In this document: positions 22,636 through 34,810 of the stretch, piece by piece
Layout of the letters: every line of letters begins with the position of its first letter
Position numbering within the stretch: position 1 is the first letter of the stretch
Notes under the pieces: generated by a model
Seen by the model: the letters and a program-made list of their open reading frames with translations, nothing else
The model's database searches: none
Told to the model about the DNA's origin: nothing
Assembly (NCBI GenBank): GCA_963970005.1
Contig: CAXAMN010022917.1
Coordinates: forward strand, 2,025,858-2,089,857
DNA from: Durusdinium trenchii
Taxonomy: Eukaryota; Sar; Dinophyceae; Suessiales; Symbiodiniaceae
Reading direction: 5' to 3'
DNA length: 64,000 bases
Made by a program: the position numbers and the translations under genes

Positions 22636-25600
22636 ATGTCGGGGCATGACACAGTGCCTTCAGCAGATGGAGCTGAAGATGAAGGGAAGTGCTCCCTTTG
22701 CGATCAAACTTTTGGAACTCAAGACCAGGACAAAAACACTGGGGGGATCTGGGAGGGAACTCCGAGTTCAGCCCTATTTTGTCAGATCAGGTCAAGTCAA
22801 GTCCTTTGGTATCAAGTGCTTACTGCTTTGCTTTTCTTTTTCTCTGGAGAGTCTTTTAGTTGCTTTCTCAAACACTCACTATGTCACTATGTCACTGGTG
22901 TTGGAATGCTTCTTTTGCAGGACGTCCCTCCTGGTTGCGGTGGCATGTTGGTCACATCATCGCGAGCTGGTCAAGGTGGCAGTTGTATGAAATGCCTGTA
23001 CATCCATCGAGGAAGCTTTAAGGGCCTATCCCTCACTGAGTTGATCCATGGGATGCAGGAAAACGACCCCTTGAAGGAAAAGTTGCTTGACAGGACATGT
23101 CACATGCTGTGTTTAGTTTTGTCTATATATTTGTCGCCAGCCCTGAAAAGGGTAAAGGTAAGTGTTTTCCAAGCTGCTGTGTTCTTTGGGCATGCAGTGT
23201 GTGCAAATGCAGGTTTCTGCAACTGAGAAAGACCCATGTCACTGCGCTCAGCAAGAACCCCAAAGCACGACCGAGACATGAACGGGTGGATCACACCCTT
23301 TTTTGCCGCAAGAAGGAGGAAACATACATTGACGTGAGGAAGGAGAGGGTAGTCAACCAATTTGTTTTTCCCTTTGGTTCAGAAATGACTGAGTTGAAGG
23401 CATTGACAGGTGAATACATGACCTGACACACGACTCATGACTGAAACAAAATAATATAATATAATATAGATTTTCGAATTATACTATAGGACTTCTGGAC
23501 AAACACATGTGATGTGTGCCCTGAGGAGATGACCTGGTACAGCATTCCATGCTACTTTGACAAGTTTGCAGATCAAGACGCCAAACGACGCTGCAAGAAC
23601 CAGTCTCAGAAGCGCAAGTACATCACAGATGTGCTCAACATGCCCTTACAGTTTGACAAGGGTTCCAAACAGTTTGCTTATGCTTGAAGTTTGAAGTGTG
23701 TGTGTTTTTTTCTGGTAGTTTCTCCCTTTCTTGTACCTGCTGCTGCTGCTGCCAGTCATTTCAGTCATGTCATGCCCTAACACGTTTTTTTGACTCATCC
23801 AACCACTGTTTCCTCATCACAACCCTGAGAGGATGAGGCTGGAGTGGAAGGGGTCGCAGTTGATAAGCATTCTGAAGGGGAGAAGACACTGATCGTCGGC
23901 AAGAGGATGGCAGCCGAGAAGGTCAAAGAGCAACAGCATGATTCCAAGGAATCCCAAGCTGAAGCCTTTGCCAAGCTGGAGGGTGGCATGACTGTGAACT
24001 CGGTCACCCAGGCCAGCCACCCACTCACTTGCCTCATGTCATGTCAAAAGCGTTCAATCAGAATCAAGCTCATTATGCTCAGTCTTCTCTTTTCACATTG
24101 TCGCATTGATATTGGTTTAATCTATGTCTATATATAATAATATATATCAGATTCACTGATTCACATTCACATTGCCACATTCACATTGACAATCGATGCC
24201 CACTTTCCAGGAGGCAATGGACAAGAGTCTGAAGGAAGCGGCTGATGGCAAGTCAGAGAGTTCTGACAGCTCCTCTGAGTCCGATTGCTCCAGTGAATCA
24301 TCTACTGTTGGTCTAGCAAAGGCCAAGAAGGGCAAAGCTGCTTCCAAAGCCAAGGCTAAGGCAAGGCCAGCCAGGACAGACAAGGGAAAGGACGTGGAGA
24401 CTCCACCTGTGGCAGAAGCAATGCCTGCCTCAGCTGCTTCGCAAGCTGACATCGCCAAGTCTGAGAAGTCCATTGGATCCAGTGTCACTGAGAAAGTGAC
24501 TCCAACAGCTCTCTTGGACAAAGCAAATGCCAGTCTCAAGTCTCTGAAGGAGGTGACACCTTGGCTGATGTGTTCTCATCAAATCAAGGGAAAGGACGTA
24601 GAGCAAAGGATGGCCAAAGCCTTGGAGCTGAGTTCTAAATGTGAGGCTTTGGGAGGCAATCACGTGGCTGTGAAAGACGTAGGTGTCCAATTGGGTGACG
24701 AGGTGAACCGCCTATCAATGGATGAGTCCCTCCTATCTGCTCTGGCCTCATCAGAGATGTAGACCCACTTGAGCAATGCAAAGGAGATTGCTGACATTTG
24801 CTTGTCATTGGGCCCCATGGAGATGGTCAGCTTGCTTTCTGACATTGGCAGGAAGCTTTGTGATTCTTTGCTGAGCTCTGGTGGGCAATCCACCTTTTTC
24901 TACAGCTTTTTGCCCGTTGGATGTGGAGTGCAGGATCATCACCGCAAGTTTTGCCTCAACTTCTTGAAGAGCAAAGGGAAGGAAGGTGACGAGGTGGACA
25001 GAGTGATCACACAAGTGCAGCAGGCAGCTTTGAGTTACTTCATGGACCGCTTCCGTTCATTGTCTGCCAACTTGGAGGCGATCCTGCAGTCCATCCCCAA
25101 GCAGTGGTACTTCCCAGAAATTTGCAGGATGAACAGGGGTTGGGAGGTTGCTGGGTGGAGAGGCTGTGGATTTATATTTATATATATAAATTTATACTTA
25201 TATAATATATAAATATATTATATATATATATATGATGACTCGATGACTCATTTAAATTTAGACCAGTTCTATCTTTCGAGAACTTTGGAGTTTTGAGTTT
25301 TCTCAATTGTCTGCTAAGTAATGGATCAGAGTCAAGTGATATTCTTTACTGTGTTGATTGATGTGATGTGACTGTGTTGATATCAGGACCCCGATTCCAG
25401 CAAGTGCTCCTTTGACCTGGATCCCAATTGAGACTGGCCTCGTCAATCAGACCGGGATTGTGACAAAGGTCCTCATTGACCTTCAGCGCTTCATGGTTTG
25501 TGCTATTGCCTCTTCAGACGCTCATATCCCAAATGGTGAGAAGCAGGGGCTGAAGATTGTGGTTGCTTCTTCTGCAAATCTTTCAGCACGTGTGTCCTTG

Positions 25601-28198
25601 GTCATCAAGTCCAATGCTGCCATCAGGATCCTGGAGGGTTGTCAGGGTAGGGTCGGTTGAGTCTGTTGTCTATTTTTATCAGACCAGAAGGCTCACAGAC
25701 TCATGAACTCATGGGCTTATATAAGACCCCAGGTGGATTGTCAGCAAACTGTTGTGTTGTTATTGTCAAGTCATTGTCATGTGGTGCTTCCCCTCCAAAG
25801 GAACTTGTGGCAAAAAGCAACTGCCATAGCCAAGACAGCCCTGGATGAGAAGGCCGCCTTGCTGCAGGCATCAGATTTGACAAGTGCGTTGACTTGCGTG
25901 GAGGCTACAATGCTTTCCAAAGGTCAGCCAGACATGGAGAGGTGGAATGCGCTTGCCTGTGTGGAAGACGTGATCCACCTTCTTGAAGGGAAGGAAGGGA
26001 TGACACAGGAGCAAGCTTCTGTGGTCACCCAACTTCTGGATGCAAAGAAGTCTTTGCTGGAACAGGCTACACTCCTTCCTCCAGCATTGCCCCTGCTCAA
26101 TACATTCCTGGCTGCTCAGTGGTCTACTGATCAGCAAGGTCTCAGTAAGTTCGTCTTCACCTCCGAGGATGAGGAGAATGCTGCCAGTGAGACAATTTTC
26201 TTCCGGAACATGACTGCAGGCACTCCCAGTGGTTTTGTGGGCCGAAGTCATGTTTCCTTCAAGGTTTCCATACTATACTTTACCATTGATTGATCATGTC
26301 AATACAGGATGAGCTGTTGATGGATTATGACATGATTGACTCGACTCACATGATATTGTGATTTCAGATTCTTAGTGAATCAAAATCAAATCAGTCAAAC
26401 TCAATTGACATTCCACATTTTATGTACAGTAAAAACACGTGGATGATGACAGATGGCAAATTGCATTTGTTGCACATTTGTTGTGATGCTCCCCCTGCAG
26501 CCTTGATGGACCTGAACTTTCAGAAGTCGATGCCCAAAGACGTGGCCAGCTTGATTCTCCACATCGGGCAATCTTGTCACGACTTCCATTCTGCTGAAAA
26601 CAAGAAGGATGTGGAGAAGGCATTGGCTCTGTGGCGAGTTGTCCAGAAGTACCTGACTCCAGCAATGCGGCTCTCCAGTCAGGAGCAAGCCCAACACCAA
26701 ACCATTGGCCATGCAAGTGGCATGGTGAGCCGATTGCAGACCAAGCTTTGTGCTGGTGTTGAGGATCTTTGCAAGACCGCTGTGAAGGACCTTGGGATTG
26801 CCAAGGCCGTGGACTCCATCACCCAGGCCTTGGCCCTACCACAGCCAACTCCAGAGAAAGCTTCTCAGATGGTCCACTCCCTGCGAGTTGCTGCCAAGCT
26901 TGGAGATGAGTTGAATGAGAAGTCCATTCTGCCAGAGCAGGAGTCTCTTCAAAGCAGCTTGTCAGTCTACTTGAAGGTTCATTCAATGAAGCTCGATTTC
27001 TTGCGGGCTGTAGTGCCTGAGACAACTGAGAGGATTCAGCGGTTTACTATGACATTTGAGCACTCACTGCAAACGTGGTTGGAACAGCAGACCGAGTACT
27101 TTCGCAAGCCATTGGAAGAATTGGAGCAGTACAGGCCAGTTCATTGTTCTCAAACCAAATCATTCTGACTGCTGTGTTGTACCATCAAGTCATTGCCATT
27201 GCTCAAATCATTGTCAAGTCACGAGTTCATTGTCATGTCAATGGTGTATTCATTTGTTGTCAGTCAACCAATTCAAGATGCACTGGATTAAAACACACAT
27301 GTTTTGAAGCTGGAACCCTATGTTTAAAATCGTTACCAAATTGAATTGTATCTGTATATAACTGTATATATAATACAGTACATATAATGCGCTTGTCATG
27401 TCTGTTGAATTCAACTGTTCTTTAGGGTTTGCTCTGCTTTGTGAGGCCTCTTCTTTCAGCAGTGGAGGATTGGAAACTGGAACCAGTTTCATGGATGTTC
27501 ACTCAAGAGAATGCCAAAGACTTGGAGGCAAAGGTCAACCAGCTGATGGAGGTCAGGGAGAAAGGCGGTGGGATCATTCCTTTGCTCAAGGCATTGCAAG
27601 GGTGCCTCAGCTCAATGCCTGAGGATGAATCCTGGGGCCGCTCTTTGTTCACAAAGTTGCTTCCTGATGTAGAGGACTGGAATTGGGGAAACTTGGGAAT
27701 TTTGAACGGTTGGATTGCCACTGTGCACTGTACTTTTGATTTTTAAAGATGGTGTGTTTTCAGACTTGCTTTGTTTTCATTTTTCTTTGATATCGATAGT
27801 CCCTAGTCCTATATTCAGAATAGTCTGATATTGTTTTGGAACTGGGATCATGTCAGGACTTCCGAAAGACCTTGGCGCTCTATGTTTCCTATGTGCAAGC
27901 TGTTGACCTGGTGCTCAACCATGCTGATCTTCAGTCCACGGACCTGAAGCCAACCCATGCCAGGATTATGCAGGAAAATGCCAGTGTCGGAGTTTCTCGG
28001 CAAGACTTGCCAGCAGAGGTCAGAAAGAGATTGGACAATCTCCTTGAGACTGGAGACCCCAACAAGATGCAAGCTGATGCCAAGGCTAAGCCAGCACCAA
28101 AGCGCAAGAAGGAACAAAAGCAGGAGGAGGGAGAGGATGGCAAGGCGACCAAACAGCGTCGCTCAGCTCCTGACACCAGGAAGAGGAAGAAGAACTGA
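22636..28198 (+). CDS. Large multi-exon helical protein with CxxC pairs; in-frame TAG
   Basis: ATG 22636 begins MSGHDTVPSADG, then KCSLCDQTFG. Exon 22921-23093 has SCMKCLYIHRG. A GA-AG intron (23094-23212) joins it in phase to RFLQLRKTHV; a second (23412-23489) leads to DFWTNTCDVCPEEM. The Cys pairs suggest one or more zinc-binding units. Later exons (23.83, 24.20-25.14, 25.39, 25.79-26.26, 26.44-27.14, 27.43 and 27.85-28.2 kb) encode long helices, a Ser/Glu- and Lys/Ala-rich linker near 24,250, and a basic tail ending RKRKKN at the stop 28196-28198. The frame from 24196 continues through an in-frame TAG at 24760-24762 into equally coding-like sequence. Family not recognised. Cys motifs and nuclear-type basic tail resemble its two neighbours, so a nuclear role with them is an inference. 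Confidence 0.5.
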
Positions 28199-28828
28199 TC
28201 CACTGACCATGGATTTCGAGTTTTGAGCAATCTCAGTGTGACCTCTAGGAAGGGCTAGAGGGTTCAAATGTGGGGTCAATCAATGCTTCTGGCATAGGAT
28301 GTCCTTGCCCAAGTATCTTGATAACTGTTCAAGTGTTGGTCTCTGTCAGCTGACAAGTGTTTGTTTCACAGGTCATGAGTCAAATCCTCATAATGCTATA
28401 TTGTTTGTTTTCCACTGAGGGCTTGGATTCAGGCCAGTGAGTGCGTTGATATTTAGATATCCAAATGATGGATGACAAACTGTCACGACTCTGTGTTGCC
28501 AGCGAGAAATGTTTTGAGTGCGTTTGTCAAGGCACTGGGTGGTGCTGTGGTTGGGGGAAGTCAGAAGGGGCGGAAAAGAGGACACAACTAAAAGGTTCAA
28601 GGATTTGCTATCTACTTTGCACCCCTATTTTTGTTTTGTTACTCGATGTTCTCTATATGGCCTGTCATAGGGTCAAAAACTTGTACACCTACCACACTGC
28701 AATGTTCTCAACAGGACTGAGACTTGGCAGATTTGCCACACAACATGTGTCATATGTGCTGTGGGTTATTGACTAGACTGCGCAAATAACTGAATAGCTC
28801 CACAAATGCTTCCATGAAGCTATGCAAA

Positions 28829-29055
28829 TCTAGTATTAACCCCAGGGAAATTAGTATTAGCACCCAGGAATTTAGTATTAGCACCTAGGAATTCAGTATC
28901 AGCTCCACAATATCATCCAGGAATTTAGTATTAGCACCCAGGAATTTAGTATTAGTCCCACCCAGGAATTTAGTATTAGCACCCAGGAATTTAGTATTAG
29001 TTCCACATATCACCCAGAATTTAGTATTAGTTTTGGAAAATTTAGAAATAGCTTT
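28829..29055 (+). repeat. CCCAGGAATTTAGTATTAGC array (right edge of A+T-rich block)
   Basis: Eight copies of a 21-22 bp unit close to CCCAGGAATTTAGTATTAGC, ending in TTTTGGAAAATTTAGAAATAGC. Read on the minus strand, the end is GCTATTTCTAAATTTTCC, close to GCTATTCCTAAAACTTCC in the left array at 7.9 kb. It is the visible right limit of the block without CTAGTAG repeats. Confidence 0.8.
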
Positions 29056-29148
29056 TACCTCTCACAGACAAAGAGGCTGATGCCACCCCCAAGTCATGCT
29101 GTCAAACATGTAGGCTGTTGCTCTGTTTTGGACGCATAGATTCACCCA

Positions 29149-29295
29149 TGCTGTTTCGGGCCTTGTTATTGTGGCTCTTCCCGGCTCCATCCTCCCCGGT
29201 CGCCGATCGATCAGGATGACCAGCTGGAAAGCGAGGCTCGGTGGGGCGCGAGGTTGGTCCAGCAGTCGGAGTCCGGATGTGATCTCCTGGGTCGC
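29149..29295 (+). other. Exon-like GC-rich segment, Cys-rich start
   Basis: Composition changes abruptly to GC-rich. One + frame reads CCFGPCYCGSS, then an acidic helical part; a minus-strand frame is also open, so coding strand is uncertain. It could be a 5' exon of the PDZ gene downstream. Confidence 0.25.
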
Positions 29296-30339
29296 GAGAA
29301 GAAAAGGAAACAATCACACTTAGGAACAGTTGTGTGGAATTGTGGAAATCATTCAGAAGAGTTGTGCCATTTATGAAAGGTGGGTTGGTTGGTACATGGC
29401 CCTCGGGCCCAGTAAGGCCAAGCCCAACATCATCCAACATTGATTCTTTCAGTAGACTGGCTGAACATGTCTTCCTTGCACACGGAATAACTAAATTTAG
29501 CCTCCTTCAGTGCAGTGCAGCCTCCTTCTGCGGACCATTTTGTGGTCTACTGAACACGAAGAGCCTAAACTTCAGGTTATTTTTGTTGCTTTAGTTCGGG
29601 GACACGAGCATCAGTCTCTTACAATTTCTGTGATGTGTCTGAACAAATCTCTGGATCTTAAGGATCATATCTTCGAACACCTTGGCAAAGTCCGTGTTAG
29701 GATGGTCAAGGCTGTTGACCTAATTCAGCTGATCTCTTCTAACAAAGGTAATCCAAGGTGTTTTTTGAGGATGTTATAGCACGAGCCTTCTGAAGACCTG
29801 TCAGCCTGGCTTCCAAGGGACCAGCAGCACCAAGCTTCGGAAGCTTCACGGTGGTCATTCCCACACAGGTGGGCGGACATGAACATGAAGCATTCCTCTG
29901 AAACGGTTGTCAATGGGTTGCATGATTCAACCCGCGAAACAAACTACACTCCCTGAAACAATCCTGGACGTGCAACATGGCCCCTTGGATGACCATTTTC
30001 CTCTATACAAACAGGTGTTTTTTTTTCACTTCCGTGACTGTTTTGAAGGTTTCGTATGCAGGGTCCGCGGAATCCAATAGTATGTGTTCCTGAGACTTCG
30101 CGCTGAATCTAATGATGCTTCAAATCCAGCCGCCAGATTAGGCCCTTAGCATGCAATCAAACAATTGAACGGAACTCCTCCAGGTTTGACCGTTGCCAAA
30201 TAAGAGGAAGGAACCCTGCCATTCCAAGTGGAGCTAGATGTTTGAACGTAAGATGACGTAAGTAATTGCTCCTTTCTACCACAATAGAAAGAGGATGTTT
30301 TGCTCATTCCCTCCCCACCATGACCGCTCTGTGACTCGA
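29296..30339. other. No gene recognised
   Basis: Short open frames only, with no recognised motif. If the 29149 segment is an exon of the PDZ gene, this is its intron. Confidence 0.35.
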
Positions 30340-33300
30340 CCAGACCTTGGTGCTCCGTCCATTGATACTCGTTTCACATGCTTCGGCATCCCTCAGGCCC
30401 ATGCCACGTTGGGCTTGATGTGGGATTCGGCCAGCGAGGCGGCGGGGCCCATGGTGCTGGACGTGCAAAGCACCGGCGCAGTGCCCAAATTCAATCAGCT
30501 CCATCCCAAGCAGGCAGGGCCTGGCGCGGGAAGGAATCGGGACCTTAAATGGACCCAAGGACAAGCAGGACATGGGTGCAAAATGAGTGCCCCTCAAGAG
30601 AAGACCTGAGTCCAGTCCATTGGATGTTTGCCACGAAGGCTGTGTGGGTGTTCGTTAGTCTATGTGTTAGTCATTTTGCATGTGATATACCTCCCAAGTC
30701 GCATGGTTTACTCATTTTGATACGGTCCCAGCATGTGGGACGATTGGTTTGTCAACGTAATTTGGGTAATTATGTCATATTATGTCATGTGTTGCTTTCG
30801 ACCAAGAATCTTCAGTTGCCCCTTCTGATGTATGGACTCTTCATCACTCTTTCGGAACAACCCATTTCATGGGCATCAAATTTCACGATTCTGCGATCTT
30901 TGACACTTCAGGCCATTCGGCCGAACGATGTCATCGCCTCAATCGATGATGAAAGCCAGCATGCGGCAGTGCTGTCGAAGCTGACGCTGGATCAATGAAT
31001 AGTAGTTGTTTTAGAGTTTTTTTCCCCTTTGAACTTGCAGGATCCTTTAACATTCTTTTTCATCGTTTTCCTTGACCCAGAGGACATGACGAGAAGAACC
31101 TGGACCTTGAATGACCTTGAGAGTTCCCAAACAATTGATCCCGCTTGACTTGCCCCAGGAACGGCCCCTTGCCCGATCAAGTCAAGCTGGTCGTGAAGCG
31201 GCCGAGAGAGGTCAAAGTGTCCCTCTCCAAGCCGGGTGCGTGCGGAAACTCAGGGATTGCATGGACGCACGTCGGCCATGGACTGGTGGAGCCCAGGCAG
31301 CCCAGGGCTGGATTCTGGATCAGACCATTCCATCAATGGTGAGAGTTTTGCTCCTAGTAGTGATGCCAGGAGCCCCTAGTAGCACCCTTGCTCCTAGTAG
31401 TAAGGCCAGGAGCCTCTAGCAGCTTCTTTCTCCTAGTAGCTGTCAGAGTTTTGCATAGAAGTCATGAACACAGACCATGTAAAGCATTATAGTCCACGAC
31501 CAAAAGCGATACCCAAACAGATCCACCTGGATCAATTGATTCAGATTCAGACCTTGTTTGCTGTAGCGATACTGCGATACCTAAGAATTCACAAGATGCG
31601 GGAGAAGGAAGGGTTGCTATGTCAATTCAATATTGTAAAGTCATATGGCAAACTACCAAAAGCGATGCCTAAACACGGAAAACCGGTTGTGTAAACAGAG
31701 TTTTTAGCACTCGCTCATTTTCACCCATGGTGAGTTTTCGATCTATTTCTGTGTTTTTCATTGTGCTGTATTGTACTGCAATGTTTTCTTTCAAAACTCG
31801 CTGCTTTGAGACGACCCCACATGTATTTAGATGATTGTAAATCTCACCAGGGATGGGTCTTACCGTGCCCCGACCAATCAAACTTTCATGTCCCTTCTGG
31901 TGATTTTGGGCTGAGAGGACGATGTTTGGTCAGATGTTCAGTGATCCATGCTATGTAAAGAGTGCCCCCTAAATGTTTGAATTTGTTTGTCGCGAAGTTC
32001 TCACCCTCCTCAAGTGTGAAATGTTTGTCCCCATGGTGGTTGACCTGTCTGACACCTTTGCTGAAACAAGGTTGGGCATGAAGCTGGACTACCAAGAGAC
32101 ATCCATTGGGGCCGTGTACCTCGTCACATGTTGTGGTCCTCGAGCCGGGAGACAGCGCCAGCGCCATCGGGGATGGGAAACTTCTTGGAGGGTTGACTTT
32201 GGGGATACAAAGCAACGGAAGCCAAGAAATCAGCACGCTTTTCATGACACGTTGTGTCAGTTGCTGTCTGCAGTGCCAGACCAGACGAGCTTTGCGAATC
32301 AAACAATCACATGATAAGCCCTTCCAGTGCACATTGAGGCGATCTCCCAAATTCCCCGGGATGATCTTCTTTCCAAGATGATTAGTTAATGATGAAGTTC
32401 TTTTCAATTGGTGCACGCCCCAGGATTTCTGAGCTTATGGAAGGAGGACCTGGGTGGACGTGTGAAGTGGCGCGTCCAAGTAGTGGGTTTTGGCACAACG
32501 TGTAGCTGCAGCAGGTCAGAGCACGAGCAGGAAGACGTCGAGACTGGCGAACAATTTCTGACTTGTTCAAGACTTGTTCAGCCTTTAGACTTGTAGAAGA
32601 AACTATCACTTTGAAGGAAGATAGCTGCGAGACCACAGAACTGTCGGGTGTGGTGTGACAGGTGTGACATGTTTTGTGTTTGGTGCCTTAACTGGAGGCA
32701 CCTACACTACAATGGAATTCTTTCACATGCCTCTTCCTTGCAGGACTTGTAGCAAAATGGAATTCTGTGCCGAGCTCAATCAGTATCAGGGGTTCTTTGA
32801 AAAGAAATGCTGTTTATGGCCAATCTACTGCAATGTCAGGGATTGAGGACAAGGTGAGTCAGGGATGGCACATTCCTCACCCATATGCTGGGAACTTGTT
32901 TCACCACTTCGCCTAGGATTCTTGGTTTTGACCATATTTGCCTCGTATTCCGCCTTGCACCACATGCTTTCATGATGAGGATGATGATGATGATGATGAT
33001 CATCATCATCATCATCATCATCAGACACGTAGTAGCGTCCTTGATCCTAGTAGTCAGGCCAGGAGCCCCTAGTAGCTTCTTGCTACTAGTAGCGAGGCCA
33101 GGAGCCCCTAGTAGCGTCCTTGCTCCTAGTAGCACTTTTGCACTTGACACACCAAGCGACTCGCGCAGTTCGCTCCTCCAAGGATCATCCGTCAGACGCC
33201 ATTGGCTTGGGCGACCGCATCGCGCAGGTGAACGGGGAGAAGCTGTCAGGCGTGCCACCGAGGATATGTTCACAACCGAATAGGGTAAACAAGCGCCGTT

Positions 33301-34810
33301 TTTAGGGTAAACAATGGGATTCACATGTTAGCTGAAGAAACTGAGTGGAGTCAAAAGCTTTCTTTGGACCGTGGAAGTTGCTTGAAGAATGGCATCACTT
33401 CTACTCTAGATGTTTTGAGCCCACCCATGTACTGAGACCAATCGCTTCTGCAGTTTCTTTCCGGCAAAGCTTCACCAAAGAAAAGGACACCGACTAAACC
33501 AAGAAGAAACACACAGAAAAGGACAAGCCAGGAGAAGAGCAAAACGAAGAACAAAGACGAAAGACCAAAAGCAAAGACAGACAAAACAACGAGGAACAAA
33601 GAAGCATTTGAAAGGAACAAAGAACGGAGAACAAAAAGTATATATAAGTCTTGGGATGAAATGAAGTTCAGATTGCAGATGCAATCGTTTCTCAGGGGAA
33701 TCGACCATCCGTTGAAGAAAACTTTATACTCGCCTCCAGGTAAGAAGCTCTTGTGAAAGGTTCTTGTCTCGGTTCGGCCGAAGCTTGGATCGGATGACAA
33801 GGTGCCAAGCTGCTACCAAAGCTGAAGGCAGAGGACAAGCTTGTTCTGACCGTCTTGAAGTATTAGGTTCAGGCTGGTCTGACTAGACTGGTAATCTTGC
33901 TCAATGCCCTAGCATGGTTTGCATGATCACAATCAATTGTTTTGGATTGCTTCCAAGTAAGATGCCAGCTGTGCATCCCATGTGTTAACGTTCTTTTCCA
34001 CACCATGCTGTTCCAAAGGAACAGTTGGGTGGGCACTTTCACCGTATGTTTCGGAGAATCTTATTGGCAATGCGGGTATTTCTGGTTTTGTCTTTTCATT
34101 CTTGGGTCTGGATTAGTTGGTGTCCAGTGCACCTGCAGTCAGTCTGTGGATTGACCCCCAACTCACACCTGTTGGATCTTCAGATATACCTGCAGCATCC
34201 TGAGAGTTTCATTGGTGGGAAACGCCACCAGGAAAAGGAAAGTGATGAAAGTGAAACAGTTGCCTCACGTGCGAATGACTTTGTACATCTGGCTTTGCAC
34301 ACATCCAGTCCAAGCAACACAGCGTGAGTCATGTCCTGTGTTTTGGCAAGCACGGCCTTTGCGAGGTTTTGGGAAAGAAACAGCGCCTATCGTACTATCG
34401 GAGAAATAGCATAATCATACAGTTCAAGCAGCGCCTATTAAGGGAATCCATCACCCTCAGGTGAGTGGAACGCAACAGCTGCCATCGCCACGTGCCAGAA
34501 ACGTCGGATGCCGAACACGCGCCACGGACGCGGCGAGCCGCTCGGTAGAGATGCCCTTAGACACCCCATCCGCGGTGTCCACTTCGAGGGGCTCAAGGCT
34601 CAGGGTTTGGCAAGTTCTCTTGCCTCGGATCCAAACTAGTAGCTTGTACTATAGTAACAAGTGCATTGCTACTATATAGTAGTAATGTACTTGTTGCTAG
34701 AAGCTTCTTGTTCTCCTGCCTCGGATCCGCTTGCCCAGAAGTCGGGTGATTTTGGACACCCTCCAGGCAGGTTGCATCGTCGACTTCTCACGCAAGCAAA
34801 CCCGAAGCAA
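30340..34810 (+). CDS. Multi-PDZ repeat protein (partial exon model)
   Basis: PDZ domains, which bind C-terminal peptides and build protein scaffolds, are spread over short exons. The exon ending 30513 has LGLMWDS...PMVLDVQSTG...FNQLHPKQ. A GC-AG intron (30514-30911) joins it in phase to AIRPNDVIASIDDE. Exon 31159-31239 (VKLVVKRPREVKVSLSKPG) closes that repeat and opens the next; a GT-AG intron leads in phase to exon 32071 (LGMKLDYQE...VYLVT). An exon near 32418 reads ISELMEGGP. Exon 33183 gives DHPSDAIGLGDRIAQVNGEK, the typical GD-RI-VNG strand. A piece near 34745 (ILDTLQAGCIVDFSRKQ) looks like the end of another domain. Segments at 34.2 and 34.5 kb may add exons. Start, end and some joins are unresolved. 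Confidence 0.5.
31351..31440 (+). repeat. CTAGTAG dispersed repeat cluster
   Basis: Four CTCCTAGTAG or CCCTAGTAGC words with GCCAGGAGCC linkers, in an intron of the PDZ gene. Same family and orientation as 6.9 and 33.0 kb. Confidence 0.85.
32971..33022. repeat. (ATG)n-(CAT)n perfect palindrome
   Basis: A run of ATGATG units switches at TGATCA to CATCAT units, giving a near-perfect inverted repeat about 50 bp long, directly before a CTAGTAG cluster. Confidence 0.9.
33030..33134 (+). repeat. CTAGTAG dispersed repeat cluster
   Basis: Five CTAGTAGC words with AGGCCAGGAGCCC and GTCCTTG linkers, ending 48 bp before the PDZ exon at 33183. Confidence 0.85.
34633..34710 (+). repeat. Short CTAGTAG/ACTATATAGT repeat
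   Basis: ACTAGTAGCTTGTACTATAG, then CTACTATATAGTAGTA and TTGCTAGAAGC: a diverged, palindrome-rich relative of the CTAGTAG repeats. Confidence 0.6.

Noticed and set aside
28829..29055. CRISPR-like array
   Set aside because: Units are contiguous and diverged with no unique spacers of constant length, in a eukaryotic setting.
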